64,000 nt of DNA, taken from CAWFFV01 sp963814985. Its GTDB lineage: Bacteria; Chloroflexota; Ktedonobacteria; Ktedonobacterales; Ktedonobacteraceae. The stretch lies in the NCBI GenBank assembly GCA_963814985.1, contig CAWFFV010000029.1, positions 124,001-188,000 of the forward strand. Direction: 5' to 3'. The notes below the pieces were generated by a model. It was not told the origin of the DNA. It made no database searches and saw nothing but the letters and a program-made list of their open reading frames with translations. Below are positions 36,596 through 46,490 of this stretch, in pieces. Both the position numbers and the translations under genes were made by a program. How positions within the stretch are numbered: position 1 is the stretch's first letter; the number at the start of each line of letters is the position of its first letter.

Positions 36596-37414
36596 ATGCT
36601 GAGCGTGCTTCGCAGTGAGATATCTCTGTATCTGCGTCTGGTTGCTATGCAGATACGAGCGCAATTCCAATATAAAGTAAATCTGGTGCTTGATATCGGC
36701 ACTTATTTTTGTGTGACAGGACTTGAGTTTCTCGCACTCTTGCTGTTTTTTAGTGCCTTCCCAACGTTGCTGGGCTGGAAGATAGGTGAGGTAGCATTGC
36801 TTTTTGCCATTATGTCGTTGAGCTTTGGGCTGGCGGAAATGGTTGGTGCAGGCATTGATAACTTTTCGGAAACGATTCGTCGGGGTGAGTTCGACCGTGT
36901 CTTGTTGCGGCCTGTCGGAGCGTTTCTGCAAGTGATTGGCAGTGATTTTCGTCTGCGTCGTTTGGGGCGTATTACTCAGGGGATTATTGCATTTGCCGTT
37001 GCATTGCATTTCCTTCCAGGATTGCAGTGGACACTGGGAAAACTGATCATTTTGCCCATTGGTATGGTGAGTGGTGCAAGCATCTTTGTCTCACTGCTGC
37101 TGCTTGGGGCGACTTTATGTTTCTGGACCACCGAAACAACGGAGTTGCTCAATAGTCTGACTTATGGCGGACGCGAGATGTTAAGCTATCCTCTTACCAT
37201 TTATCATCAGATGCTTCAGCGCCTTTTTCTCTTTGTGGTCCCGCTGGCTTTTGGCTCCTATATTCCAACCTGTTACATCCTTGGTCGACCGCTTCCCTTT
37301 GGTTTACCGAATCAACTGGCCTTTGGTGCACCTGTCATTGGACTGGCCTTTGCGCTTGTTGCGGGGCTATTGTGGCGCTTTGGGGTGCATCACTATCAAA
37401 GTACAGGCAGTTAA
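36596..37414 (+). CDS. ABC-2-type permease subunit 2
   Basis: AAAAAGGAG lies 8-9 nt before ATG 36596. The 272-residue protein has six TM helices and the equivalent coupling motif R-R-G-E-F-D-R-V-L-L-R-P-V. It is a distant paralog of the preceding permease; such exporters work as heterodimers with one ATPase, here the product of 38120-39148. The cargo is unknown. Confidence 0.85.
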   Translation: MLSVLRSEISLYLRLVAMQIRAQFQYKVNLVLDIGTYFCVTGLEFLALLLFFSAFPTLLGWKIGEVALLFAIMSLSFGLAEMVGAGIDNFSETIRRGEFDRVLLRPVGAFLQVIGSDFRLRRLGRITQGIIAFAVALHFLPGLQWTLGKLIILPIGMVSGASIFVSLLLLGATLCFWTTETTELLNSLTYGGREMLSYPLTIYHQMLQRLFLFVVPLAFGSYIPTCYILGRPLPFGLPNQLAFGAPVIGLAFALVAGLLWRFGVHHYQSTGS

Positions 37415-37454
37415 AACCTGTTAAATCAGTGCACTTGTAAGAAAGAGCTTTAGC

Positions 37455-38024
37455 ATGAATATCGAATCTTCCGAACCACCCTTGTGCAATATGAAGCGTA
37501 TTGTTGTCGTCGGTACTTCAGGATCAGGTAAGACAACTCTTGCACACCAACTTGGTGTGTTGCTGAATATACCTTCTGTAGAGTTAGATTCCCTCCATTG
37601 GGAACCGAATTGGACACCCGCCCTACACTCAGTATTACGTGAGCGCGTAGATGTTGCGTTGAGCGGCGAGGCCTGGGTTGTTGATGGCAACTACCGCACA
37701 TTGCGTGATCTCACCTGGGGCCGTGCCGACACTATTGTATGGTTGGATTACAGCCTATGGGTAGTTATGATGCGTGTGATGCAGCGAACTTTTACACGTC
37801 TTTTCTCACGTGAAGAGCTATGGAATGGCAATCGCGAGAGGTTGTGGACAACCTTTTTCAGTAAAGATTCCATTCTGCTGTGGGCGCTGCAAACCCACCA
37901 TAAGAATCGGCGTACTTATACCGAACTTACCAGCCAGCCTGAATATGCTCATCTCAGCGTTGTGCGCTTTCGTTCGCCGCAAGCTACGCGCCTCTGGCTG
38001 GCAGAGGTTCGCAAAACTATCTAG
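37455..38024 (+). CDS. P-loop kinase, adenylate-kinase/FlaR (topology modulation) type
   Basis: The Walker A is V-V-G-T-S-G-S-G-K-T-T-L-A at the N-terminus. E-L-D-S-L-H-W-E-P-N-W follows, and then W-V-V-D-G-N-Y-R, the substrate-binding pattern of small nucleotide-kinase-like proteins. ATG 37494 (M-K-R-I-V-V-V-G) is an alternative start matching many homologs. It sits between the permeases and the ATPase of the exporter operon, which is unusual; its link to export is unclear. Confidence 0.82.
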   Translation: MNIESSEPPLCNMKRIVVVGTSGSGKTTLAHQLGVLLNIPSVELDSLHWEPNWTPALHSVLRERVDVALSGEAWVVDGNYRTLRDLTWGRADTIVWLDYSLWVVMMRVMQRTFTRLFSREELWNGNRERLWTTFFSKDSILLWALQTHHKNRRTYTELTSQPEYAHLSVVRFRSPQATRLWLAEVRKTI

Positions 38025-38119
38025 CCACACAAAGTAGCTTTTAGCATTCAAATACCCGCGTGCTGGTATCCAGTCAGTTATCTATACTTTCTAAGATTAT
38101 GCTCTGAAAGGAGTATTTT

Positions 38120-39148
38120 GTGGCAATGATGATTGAGGCCGAAGGGCTAAACAAAACGTTTCGTGTGGCACGTCGCCGACCAGGATTGTTGGGAGGATTG
38201 CGGAGCGTGGTGAATCCGGATGTGAAGATAGTACAGGCTGTCCAGGATCTCTTCCTCAAAGTAGAATATGGTGAAATGATCGGGTTGGTGGGACCTAACG
38301 GAGCAGGTAAAAGTACTTCGATTAAGATGATGACCGGCATTCTTGTACCAACAAGTGGGCAGATACGAGTTGCTGGATTGATTCCTCTGCATCAGAGACG
38401 CGAGCTGGCAGCGCGAATCGGGGTTGTTTTCGGGCAGCGCTCACAGCTCTGGTGGGACCTTCCATTGATTGATTCCCTGAGCCTGTTGAGATACCTCTAT
38501 CGTGTGCCTGAAGAACGTCACCGTACCAATCTTGCACGGATGCGGAAGATGCTTGATCTGGACGAGTTTATTGATACACCTGTACGTCAACTCTCACTTG
38601 GTCAACGCATGCGCGGGGATCTTGCGGCAGCCTTGTTGCATGATCCCGAACTCCTCTATCTGGACGAGCCCACCATCGGATTAGATATTGTGGCGAAGGC
38701 GCGTATCCGTGAATTCTTGCTCTCCATCAATGCAGAACGAGGCACGACAGTATTGCTGACCACACACGATATGGACGATGTCGAGATGCTCTGTCCACGC
38801 ATGCTCATTATTGATCATGGCCGGAAATTATATGATGGTTCTCTGACCGATATTCGAGAGCGCTTTGGCGGTGAACGTATGCTGATTGCCGTCCTGGACC
38901 CTGCCGAAGTTGCTGCTCTTCCACAGGATGCCGAGGGTCAGCCTATGCTGAGTGATCTCCCTGATGGCGTACGTCAGGTTCGTGCTGACGGGCCACGTCT
39001 CTGGCTCAGTTTTGGACGCGAGGCGCTGCCAGCTCACGAACTCGTGTCCTGGTTAGGAGCGCGCTATCGTTTACATGATGTAACATTCCAGGAACCAGAG
39101 ATCGAAGATGTGATTCGCCGCATTTATGAGGAGAAATTACTGCTTTAG
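38120..39148 (+). CDS. ABC transporter ATP-binding protein
   Basis: GTG 38120 follows AAAGGAG by 7 nt. Walker A is G-P-N-G-A-G-K-S-T, the Q-loop region contains F-G-Q-R-S-Q-L, the signature is L-S-L-G-Q-R-M-R-G-D, Walker B is L-L-Y-L-D-E-P-T-I-G-L-D and the H-loop is T-T-H-D-M-D-D. The C-terminal ~90 residues form an accessory domain as in daunorubicin/NatA-type exporters. The ATPase pairs with the two ABC-2 permeases upstream. Its 342 residues are normal for the group. Confidence 0.92.
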   Translation: MAMMIEAEGLNKTFRVARRRPGLLGGLRSVVNPDVKIVQAVQDLFLKVEYGEMIGLVGPNGAGKSTSIKMMTGILVPTSGQIRVAGLIPLHQRRELAARIGVVFGQRSQLWWDLPLIDSLSLLRYLYRVPEERHRTNLARMRKMLDLDEFIDTPVRQLSLGQRMRGDLAAALLHDPELLYLDEPTIGLDIVAKARIREFLLSINAERGTTVLLTTHDMDDVEMLCPRMLIIDHGRKLYDGSLTDIRERFGGERMLIAVLDPAEVAALPQDAEGQPMLSDLPDGVRQVRADGPRLWLSFGREALPAHELVSWLGARYRLHDVTFQEPEIEDVIRRIYEEKLLL

Positions 39149-39469
39149 AGGAGAGCACACTTTTTGAGGTTGCGCTGGAAACTTTTACCCCTTGTTTGTA
39201 ACTCTGCTGAAGATGGATTTTCATCCAGGGCGGTGAATCCCTTCATGAGCGTCTATTTAGATACCCTGGCATCAATTATATTTCTTCAAAAGGAGATTGA
39301 AGCAAATTTGGCCGCAGTATAAATCGATACTCTCCGAAGATTGGAAATGCTTGTATCCTGGCTTCATCAGGGCATCTGAATAGTTCTCTCAAAAATGGGC
39401 ATTTCTAGCCAATCACAAATAAACAGACAAATATCGACCAGATAATACATTTTTTGTAAATCATCATAA
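39149..39469. other. A/T-rich spacer
   Basis: No gene is seen between the exporter operon and the TIR cluster. The base composition becomes clearly more A/T-rich here than in the exporter operon and stays so through the TIR gene, suggesting a boundary. Confidence 0.35.
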
Positions 39470-39498
39470 TTGACATGAAAACTGCTTTATGCTACCAT
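39470..39498 (+). promoter_or_regulatory. Promoter of the TIR-TPR gene
   Basis: TTGACA (39470-39475), 17 nt, TACCAT (39493-39498), about 84 nt before ATG 39582. Confidence 0.55.
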
Positions 39499-39581
39499 TA
39501 ATGCGAGAAATATAGATGAAAATGTATGAATTTTTCACCTACTGAAGAAAATGCGCAATTATCGATGTAGGGAAAGAGGAA

Positions 39582-40890
39582 ATGCCATCAAAAAACTTGG
39601 TGAAAATCTTTCATGTTTACTCCCACCATAAAGAGGATATAGCATTGAAAGACCGATTAGATAAGCACCTCCGGCCTCTGAGTGAACCAAATACTGTGGT
39701 GCATTGGGATAACCGCGAAATTATGCCGGGACAAGAGTGGAATGCTGAAATCAAAAAGCATTTGAACGACGCTGATATCATTCTGTTATTAATTAGTCCC
39801 GATTTTATGGCCTCAGATGATTGTTATAAGCAGATGGAAATCGCGCTAGCCAGACACAATAAGGGAGAGGTTCGCGTGATTCCAATCATCCTTCGCCATG
39901 TTGATAGGGAAAATGTGCCTTTTAGCCATCTGCAAGTATTGCCTGAAAGCGGTAAACCCGTTAATTCGTGGCCTGATCATGGACGAGGCGTGTGCCGATG
40001 TCAAGAAGGGATAAATAGGGCAATTGATGAAATATATAAGCATAGAAGTGTCGAAGCGCGAGAAACTAAAAGAAAGAGCCGATGAATATTTTTCACATGG
40101 TCACTATGAAAAAGCACTTAAAGATTACAATGAAGCTATACGTTTAGAACCTGACAACGGTCAACTTTATCAGAGAGAAAGGTGATATCTTACTGGTACA
40201 AAAACGCTTCTAGAAGCGTTTACTGCTTATGAGAGCGCGGTGCAAAAATTGCCTTATGATCCTCTTCTTCATAAGAAGAGAGGGGATGTGTTGCTCAACC
40301 TCGGACGCTGGGAATTTGCTATTGAAGCTTATAACACAACTATTGATTCGATAGCTCTCATTGCGGAACCGCTGATTGCTGCTCAAATTTATGCCAATAA
40401 AGGCGAAGCACTTTGGAAAATAAGTAAATTTGAGGATGCGCTTTTAGCATTTAATGCTGCAATTGAAAGAGATCCTGATAATGTCGAGTTGTGGCAGTAC
40501 AGAGGAGAAATCAGCTCCGGGTTAGGCTACATTGAGGATGCAAAAGAATCATATAAGAGAGCGATTGTCCTGAAACCTGACAATCCTTATCTTCACAAGG
40601 AATATGGAGATGCACTTTTAAAATTCGGCTGTTTTCTGGAAGCCAGGCAGGAATATGATGAGGCTATCTCTCTTGAACTAGACTTTGGTTATGCATATAA
40701 AGGTCGGAGCCAGGTTTTTAATGCGATGGCACAAGAGGCATACGAAGAATACAGCCAACTCATGAAACGTGCTAGGAAGATGAAGCTCAATTTAAACGAC
40801 TTCAGGCTAATCCTGGTCAGTGAAGTGCTACGAGAGCCGCATGCTTCTTTAACAGAGGAGGGATTTTATGCAACAGGGGGAACCATGTAG
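39582..40890 (+). pseudogene. TIR-TPR protein, frameshifted
   Basis: The first frame (ATG 39582) encodes a TIR domain: V-Y-S-H-H-K-E-D strand and helix, H-W-D-N-R-E-I-M-P-G box, L-L-L-I-S-P-D-F-M-A-S-D-D-C and Y-K-Q-M-E-I-A, the last holding the Glu at the usual NADase position. The frame breaks around 39980-40040, and again near 40190. The following frames encode TPR units (Y-F-S-H-G-H-Y-E-K-A-L-K-D-Y-N-E-A-I, then 40240-40890 with A-L-L-A-F-N-A-A-I-E-R-D-P-D-N). Restored, it would be a TIR-TPR protein of about 430 residues. TIR-TPR proteins signal through nucleotide products or protein contact in defence or stress. It is followed directly by the two TM/PBP genes. Confidence 0.7.
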
Positions 40891-42640
40891 CAACTGTGGT
40901 TATGTTAATGAAGCTGATGCGCGTCGATGTAGCAGATGCAAACATATGCTGTTTGGTTCAACTGGTTCACGCGTAGATATCCCAAAAAATGCCATCGCTT
41001 CGCCAGAAACAGGAGGAGCAGGACAGACGACAGAGAACCTTGTTAGACCTGGATTCTCTGTTAGCAAATTTATGGGGAACAAAGAGAGTAAAAGGAATAA
41101 CAGGTGTAGTGGTACTCCTTATTGCACTGGTAGTGCTCATTCCAATCATTTACCTATTCCCAACGCCAATACCAAAGCCAACCCCAACGCCATTGACATT
41201 GCCGCCTGGATTGGGTGTCATCAGGGCACCTAATGGTGAGAATATCGGTGTGAACGATGGGTCGTATGCACCTTTTGATATTGGTCCACAGCGCCCGATA
41301 GCACCCTGAAGCAACAGGCAGCTCAAGCGCTGAGATCTGGCGATCTCACAAACGCGCTCTTTCATGGTGGAGTCAATGCTTGAGTGGACCAGATACCAAT
41401 GATGCCGAAGTCAAGATCTATCTGGAGAACCAAAAAGCGTTTGCTTTTAGCCATGTCACACTCGTCGTTGGCCTGGACTTCCGCAACCTTCTCCCGATAT
41501 GTGCCGATACTGCATCGCAAAGTGCTCTCCAAGGGGCTTATCTTGCTCAGAAAGAGTTTAACGATCAGCATCCTAATCTCAAATTGCGCTTACTGCTTGC
41601 CAACACAGGAGGCGATCTGAGTTATATTACTCCTGTGGTTCAGCAGATCGTGCGAATTGCCAGGAAAGACACAACGGTGGTGGGTATTCTCGGCTGGCAA
41701 ACGTCATCACGTACAGTGAACGTGCTCAAAGCTTTGCAGCAAGCCCATGCCACAATTCCCATGCTTGCTGAGTCCTGCCACTGCCGATGATCTGACAGGT
41801 GTTTCTCCTTATTTCTTCCGCATTGTGCCACCAAACAGCGTGCAGACCCAGGCGGAACTTCAAATAGCAAATAAGTTATTGCATGCCACACAGATAATTG
41901 CTCTTGTAGATCCTGCGAATCTCTACAGTCAAAATCTTGAGCAGGATTTTGAGCAACAGTTTATGCGAGCCGATCAAGGTCACAAAACTCTAGTACCAGT
42001 AGATTTTACGGCGGGGAAGACGACCACAGCCAAATTTTCTGCTAATTGCTCAAGCAAGCATTAAAGAATATTCATGATACCAGTCATGTGGCGATCTTTT
42101 TTACGGGCGTTTTTGGCTATGATACAGAGCAATTCCAGGATGCGCTTGGAGATTACCCAGGGTTACGAGTGATCGCAGGAGACGCAGGATATGTAGCCAA
42201 TAAAAGATATCTATGGTCGTTGGTATTTTGTTACCTTATCGTTTCATGGTGAATGGACAGCATTAATGGGAAAAGATGCCCCCTTTTTTCAGGAATATCG
42301 TGATGAATTTGATCCGGGCAAGCAGCATCCAGGATACTACGGCTACCAGTATCCCCGACTCCGTCGCTATCGTTTCCTATGACGCTGCCAGGGTACTTTC
42401 GCATGGTATTGATCTTGCACTTTCGAAAGGTACGACAGCTTACTCCACAGAGTCTTGAAAAAGCTCTTCCTCAAATTACAGGTGCTCAAGCGTGGCAAGG
42501 AGTCAGTGGGCTGATTGATTTTGGTCCTGATCATGATCCAATCAATAAAGCTCTGGTTGTTCTAAAAGTTGATAATACCGGTTATATTCAGATTGTTTGT
42601 GTACAGGGCCGTTTCTCTGCTAACATCGGAGAGTTCACCA
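40868..42640 (+). pseudogene. Zinc-ribbon / TM / periplasmic-binding-domain receptor, decayed
   Basis: ATG 40868 overlaps the end of the TIR-TPR frame. Residues 1-30 form a zinc ribbon (C-S-N-C...C-S-R-C). In the next frame a TM helix (G-V-V-V-L-L-I-A-L-V-V-L-I-P-I-I-Y-L-F) and a Pro/Thr-rich stalk lead to the linker G-V-N-D-G-S-Y-A-P-F-D. The type-1 binding domain is scattered over at least five more frames (V-V-G-I-L-G-W-Q-T-S, S-P-Y-F-F-R-I-V, D-F-T-A-G-K-T-T, V-S-G-L-I-D-F-G-P-D-H-D). With so many indels it cannot make a protein. The architecture matches the receptor at 9243-11770 with a different cytoplasmic module. Confidence 0.7.
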
Positions 42641-42645
42641 TTGCA
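41315..42645 (+). repeat. Direct repeat copy 1 (binding-domain coding sequence)
   Basis: This segment is highly similar at DNA level to 43530-44885. For example 42500-42570 and 44730-44800 differ at only a few positions. It records a tandem duplication of the receptor C-terminal part. Confidence 0.75.
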
Positions 42646-42743
42646 ATGTCCGGCATAGAGCTGTTTGAGTTGATATTAGGCAGAAGAGTTCTTCTCAGGT
42701 ACTCCTGGAGTCAATTGCACTTCTTCAAAAGGAGTTCACTGTA

Positions 42744-44888
42744 TTGCAAGATGCACACGAACAAAGGGATTTTTTCATCAGTTACAATAACGCAGATAAA
42801 GCCTGGGCAGAATGGATTGCGTGGGAGCTAGAAGAGGCAAATTTTACCACTATTATCCCGTCATGGGATTTTCGACCAGGCGCAAACCTTATCCAGGAGA
42901 TAAATACAGCAATCCAGGAAGCGCAACGGACGATTTTAGTTCTTTCACCGGATTACTTGGAAGCTCATAACACTCAGGCAACATGGACTGCGGCATTTAA
43001 TAGAAACCCTAATGGAATATTACCTGTACAAGTCCGGGAATGTAAAGTCGAGGGTCTCCTGGGACCAATTATCCCTGCCGATCTGGTAGAATGCACAGAA
43101 GCAGTAGCCCGCCGGAAACTGCTTGCGGCTGTAAGAGGCGATGATCGTCGTCATGTGAAGCCACTCATTCGACCCGTTTTTCCTGGCTCAGAAAAAATAC
43201 AGCATACAGTGACTAAGCCGCCCACCTTTCCGGGTCAGTTTCCTTCAGGACAGACGACAGGGAGCCTTGAAAAAATAACAGAACTCCTTGTTAGACAGCG
43301 AAGAAGGCAAAGAAGAGCAATAGCCGCAGGTATCGTAGTGCTCTTTATTACTACGCTGATGGTGTTTGCTTCAGTATTTTATAATCGCTTAATACCGCCA
43401 ACGCTAAGCCTAACCCCAACCCCATTGACATTACCGCGATGGATTGGGTGTCACGGCTTTTCATGGTGCAAACGTTGGTGTGAATGATGGGTCGTTTACG
43501 CCTTTTGATGTTGGTCGCCAGGATAGCAACCTGAAGCAACAGGCGGCTCAAGCACTGAGATCTGGCGATCTACAAACCGCTCTCTCGCGGTGGGGTCAAT
43601 GCTTGAGTGGGCCAGATACCAATGATGCCGAAGTAAAGATCTATATGGAGAATCAAAAAGCCCTCTGCCTTTAGGTATGTCACACTCATAGTTGGCCTGG
43701 ACTTCCCGTCACCTTCTCGCGATAATGCTGCTGCCGCTGGTACTACTGAATCGCGACGTGTTCTCCAGGGGGCTTATATTGCTCAGAAAGAATTCAACGA
43801 TCAGCATAGTAATCTCAAATTGCGCTTGCTTCTTGCCAACACTGGCGGAGACCTGAACGGGATTTATGTTCCTCCCGTAGTTCATCAGATCATGCAAATT
43901 GCCAGAAAAGATAAAACAGTGGTTGGTATTCTCGGCTGGGAAACATCGCCAAGTACTATCAACGTCCTCAATGCCTTACGGCAAGCTCATGCTAAAATCC
44001 CTATGCTTTCTGAGTCTGCTGCTGCCGATGACCTAGCTGGCTGCTTCTCCTTATTTCTTCCGCATTGTACCACCAAGTCGGTATGCAAGCCCAGGCAGCG
44101 CTATCGATAGCAGAGAAGTTACAGGCCACACAGGCCATTATCTTTGAGGATCATGGAAATTCGTATAGTCAAGAGATAGGGAAAGATTTTAATAACCAAT
44201 TTACCAAGCAAGGTGGCAAAGTCCTAATACAGGTACTTTTATGCAGGGGAGAACGACCCAGCCAAATTTTCTGCAAGCTCAAACAAGCATTAAAAAACGT
44301 TCATGATCTCAGCCATGTGGTGATCTTTTTTGCGGGTGCCTATGACTCATGATGCAGAACAATTCCAGGATGCGCTTGGCGGAGCTATCCCAAATTACGG
44401 GTGATTTCAGGGGAAGCAGGATATGTAGCCCATAACAAGGTATCTATGGCCGTTGGTATGTTGTTGCTGTAGCGTTTCATAGTGAATGGGCGGCATTAAT
44501 GGGAAAACAATACGCCCTTTTTTCAGGAATATCTGATGAATTTGATCCGGACAACCAGCATCCAGGTGCCTACGACTATGATATCCCCGAAGCCATAGCT
44601 ATCGTTTCATATGATGCCGCCACGGTACTTTCACATGGTATTGATCTTGCACTTTTGAAAAACACGACAGTTACTCCACAGGATCTTGAAAATGCTCTTC
44701 CTCAAATTACAGGTTCTCAAGCATGGCAAGGAGTCAGTGGGCTGATTGATTTTGGCCCTGATCATGATCCAATTAATAAAGCCCTGGTCGTTCTAAAAAT
44801 TGATAATACGGGTCATTTTCAGATGTGTTCTGTACAGGGTCATTTCTCTGCTAACTCAGATGGTTCGCCGTGGCAATGTCCAACGTAG
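42744..44888 (+). pseudogene. TIR / TM / periplasmic-binding-domain receptor, decayed
   Basis: TTG 42744 is placed by AAAAGGAG 9 nt upstream. The TIR domain runs to about residue 130 (F-F-I-S-Y-N-N-A-D-K-A-W-A-E-W-I, S-W-D-F-R-P-G-A-N, V-L-S-P-D-Y-L-E-A). Where related TIR domains have P-E-W with the putative catalytic Glu, this one reads A-T-W. A TM helix follows (I-A-A-G-I-V-V-L-F-I-T-T-L-M-V-F-A), then the linker N-V-G-V-N-D-G-S-F-T-P-F-D in another frame, then the binding domain across at least four more frames, ending at 44888. It is a tandem paralog of 40868-42640 with a swapped N-terminus. As written it is non-functional. Confidence 0.72.
43530..44885 (+). repeat. Direct repeat copy 2 (binding-domain coding sequence)
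   Basis: This is the second copy of the repeat at 41315-42645. The similarity begins at the linker region just after the TM stalk, so the N-terminal modules lie outside it. Confidence 0.75.
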
Positions 44889-44972
44889 AGCCGTCGTGGG
44901 CTTGCCCTTACTTTTTACTTTTTTCGGCGTTACAATATAAAGCGCACAGTAAAACAGTTCAGAGAGAGGTAC

Positions 44973-45455
44973 ATGCCGATGGACCCTGTCATAAAGAAAC
45001 AAGTCTTGCGCCTGTTCACCTATGGACTCTACGTTGTCACATGCGCTGATGGCGATGAGGTGAACGCCTTTACCGCAAACTGGCTTACCCAGGTCTCATT
45101 CGATCCACCATTGCTTGCCGTTTCGGTCGAGAATATCTCGCAGTCATTGCCAATGATTCTGCGTAGCCGCAAGCTTGCCGTAAATGTTTTGCGTTCCGGT
45201 CAGCGCGAGCTGGCAGGCAAATTAGGTAAATCAGCGCTCAAAAATCCTGATAAGATGGCAGATATCTCCTATGAGATGTTGTCCGATGGTACCTTAATCC
45301 TTCACGAAGCCCTGGCATGGGTTGCCTGTGAAGTTCGCCAGACCGTACCGGCGGGCGACTCAACCCTTATCGTCGCTGAAGTTGTGGATGCAGGTCTACT
45401 CACTGAAGGGCAACCGCTGACAATGGCAGAAACAGGTTTTCGCCACGCCGGGTAA
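44973..45455 (+). CDS. Flavin reductase-like (FMN-binding split barrel) protein
   Basis: The 160-residue protein has the flavin-reductase fold: G-L-Y-V-V-T at strand 1, A-F-T-A-N-W-L-T-Q-V-S-F-D-P-P-L-L-A-V-S-V (FMN-binding stretch), and F-A-V-N-V-L-like (L-A-V-N-V-L). It probably supplies reduced flavin or acts as a small flavoprotein. AGAGAGG precedes ATG 44973. No monooxygenase partner is adjacent. Confidence 0.83.
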   Translation: MPMDPVIKKQVLRLFTYGLYVVTCADGDEVNAFTANWLTQVSFDPPLLAVSVENISQSLPMILRSRKLAVNVLRSGQRELAGKLGKSALKNPDKMADISYEMLSDGTLILHEALAWVACEVRQTVPAGDSTLIVAEVVDAGLLTEGQPLTMAETGFRHAG

Positions 45456-45595
45456 ATAATTAGAGCGTTTGTGAGAAAAAAGAAGTTTCCCAGTCAAATA
45501 ACTGTTATTCCGCAAATATATCAAAAAATTGTAAGGCGTATCCCCTTCCTCCACAATGCAAAAATTTGACGGATATTCCTAATCATGATGCAGAC

Positions 45596-45624
45596 TTGCA
45601 CAATGTGCTAGCTCTGCGTTATAT
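45596..45624 (+). promoter_or_regulatory. Promoter of the HIT-family gene
   Basis: TTGCAC (45596-45601), 17 nt, TTATAT (45619-45624). The gene start at 45667 follows TAAGGAG. Confidence 0.5.
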
Positions 45625-45666
45625 TCAAAAGGAGAGACTCGTTCTCAAAAGTAAGGAGTAATCTGC

Positions 45667-46308
45667 ATGCTACGCGGGAGTAGCGCCTCCTCGGATGCCG
45701 AGGCTATCAGGAGCGATTGCACGTTCTGCCAACAGAGCGTTATTGCCAAATATATCCTGAAAGAGACGCCGACATTTCGCATTATTGCCGATCATGCTCC
45801 TCTTGTGGAGGGCCATATGCTCATCGTTCCCAAAAAACACTATGCTTGCTATGGGGACGTTCCTGCTGAACTGGATGCAGAACTCTTTGCTTTAAAGTGC
45901 GAGATACAACAGTTCTTTGCTCAACACTATGCAACCGCTGTTTTTTGGGAACATGGCGTTTTCCGACAGACCGTTTTTCATGCTCACCTCCATTGTTTTC
46001 CCTTCGGTGAAACTGAGCACAACCTTTCTACTACCTTATCTGAACTTGTGATCCAATCACAGGAAGATATTCGTGCCTGGTATACCTCTCAGGGTCATTA
46101 CTTCTATTTGGAAGATACACGCAATGCTTTGCTTTTTGCTCCTGAGATGGATACTTATGCACGCGTTGTACAGGAAATTTTGTGGCCAGGTGTTTCTTCA
46201 CGTAGTGGATATACACAATGGCGTTCATCGCAGCAACGGCGAGAGGAAGGAAGGTTGCTCATCGAGTCGATTGCAGCAAGGTGGCATGCATTCAGCAATG
46301 AGGAGTAA
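45667..46308 (+). CDS. HIT-family hydrolase
   Basis: A Cys pair near residues 20-23 (C-T-F-C), P-L-V-E-G-H-M-L-I-V-P-K-K-H and the triad V-F-H-A-H-L-H-C-F mark a HIT protein, a nucleotide-phosphate hydrolase or transferase. The C-terminal ~80 residues are longer than in minimal HIT proteins. TAAGGAG lies 8 nt before ATG 45667. The substrate cannot be told. Confidence 0.85.
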   Translation: MLRGSSASSDAEAIRSDCTFCQQSVIAKYILKETPTFRIIADHAPLVEGHMLIVPKKHYACYGDVPAELDAELFALKCEIQQFFAQHYATAVFWEHGVFRQTVFHAHLHCFPFGETEHNLSTTLSELVIQSQEDIRAWYTSQGHYFYLEDTRNALLFAPEMDTYARVVQEILWPGVSSRSGYTQWRSSQQRREEGRLLIESIAARWHAFSNEE

Positions 46309-46490
46309 CGTATGTTGATGAGTCCAATATGCGATGAATTCGTCATTGCAGGTAACATAGCCCTTTAGCAGGCAATATCTGGAAGTCGTTACGTGGGTTT
46401 CCTGATACTGAACCATCATACGATTATTTTTTTGAGTCGAGTGTGGATCAGCCAGGGAAATACGGAATTTGATATATAAGGAGAAAGATA

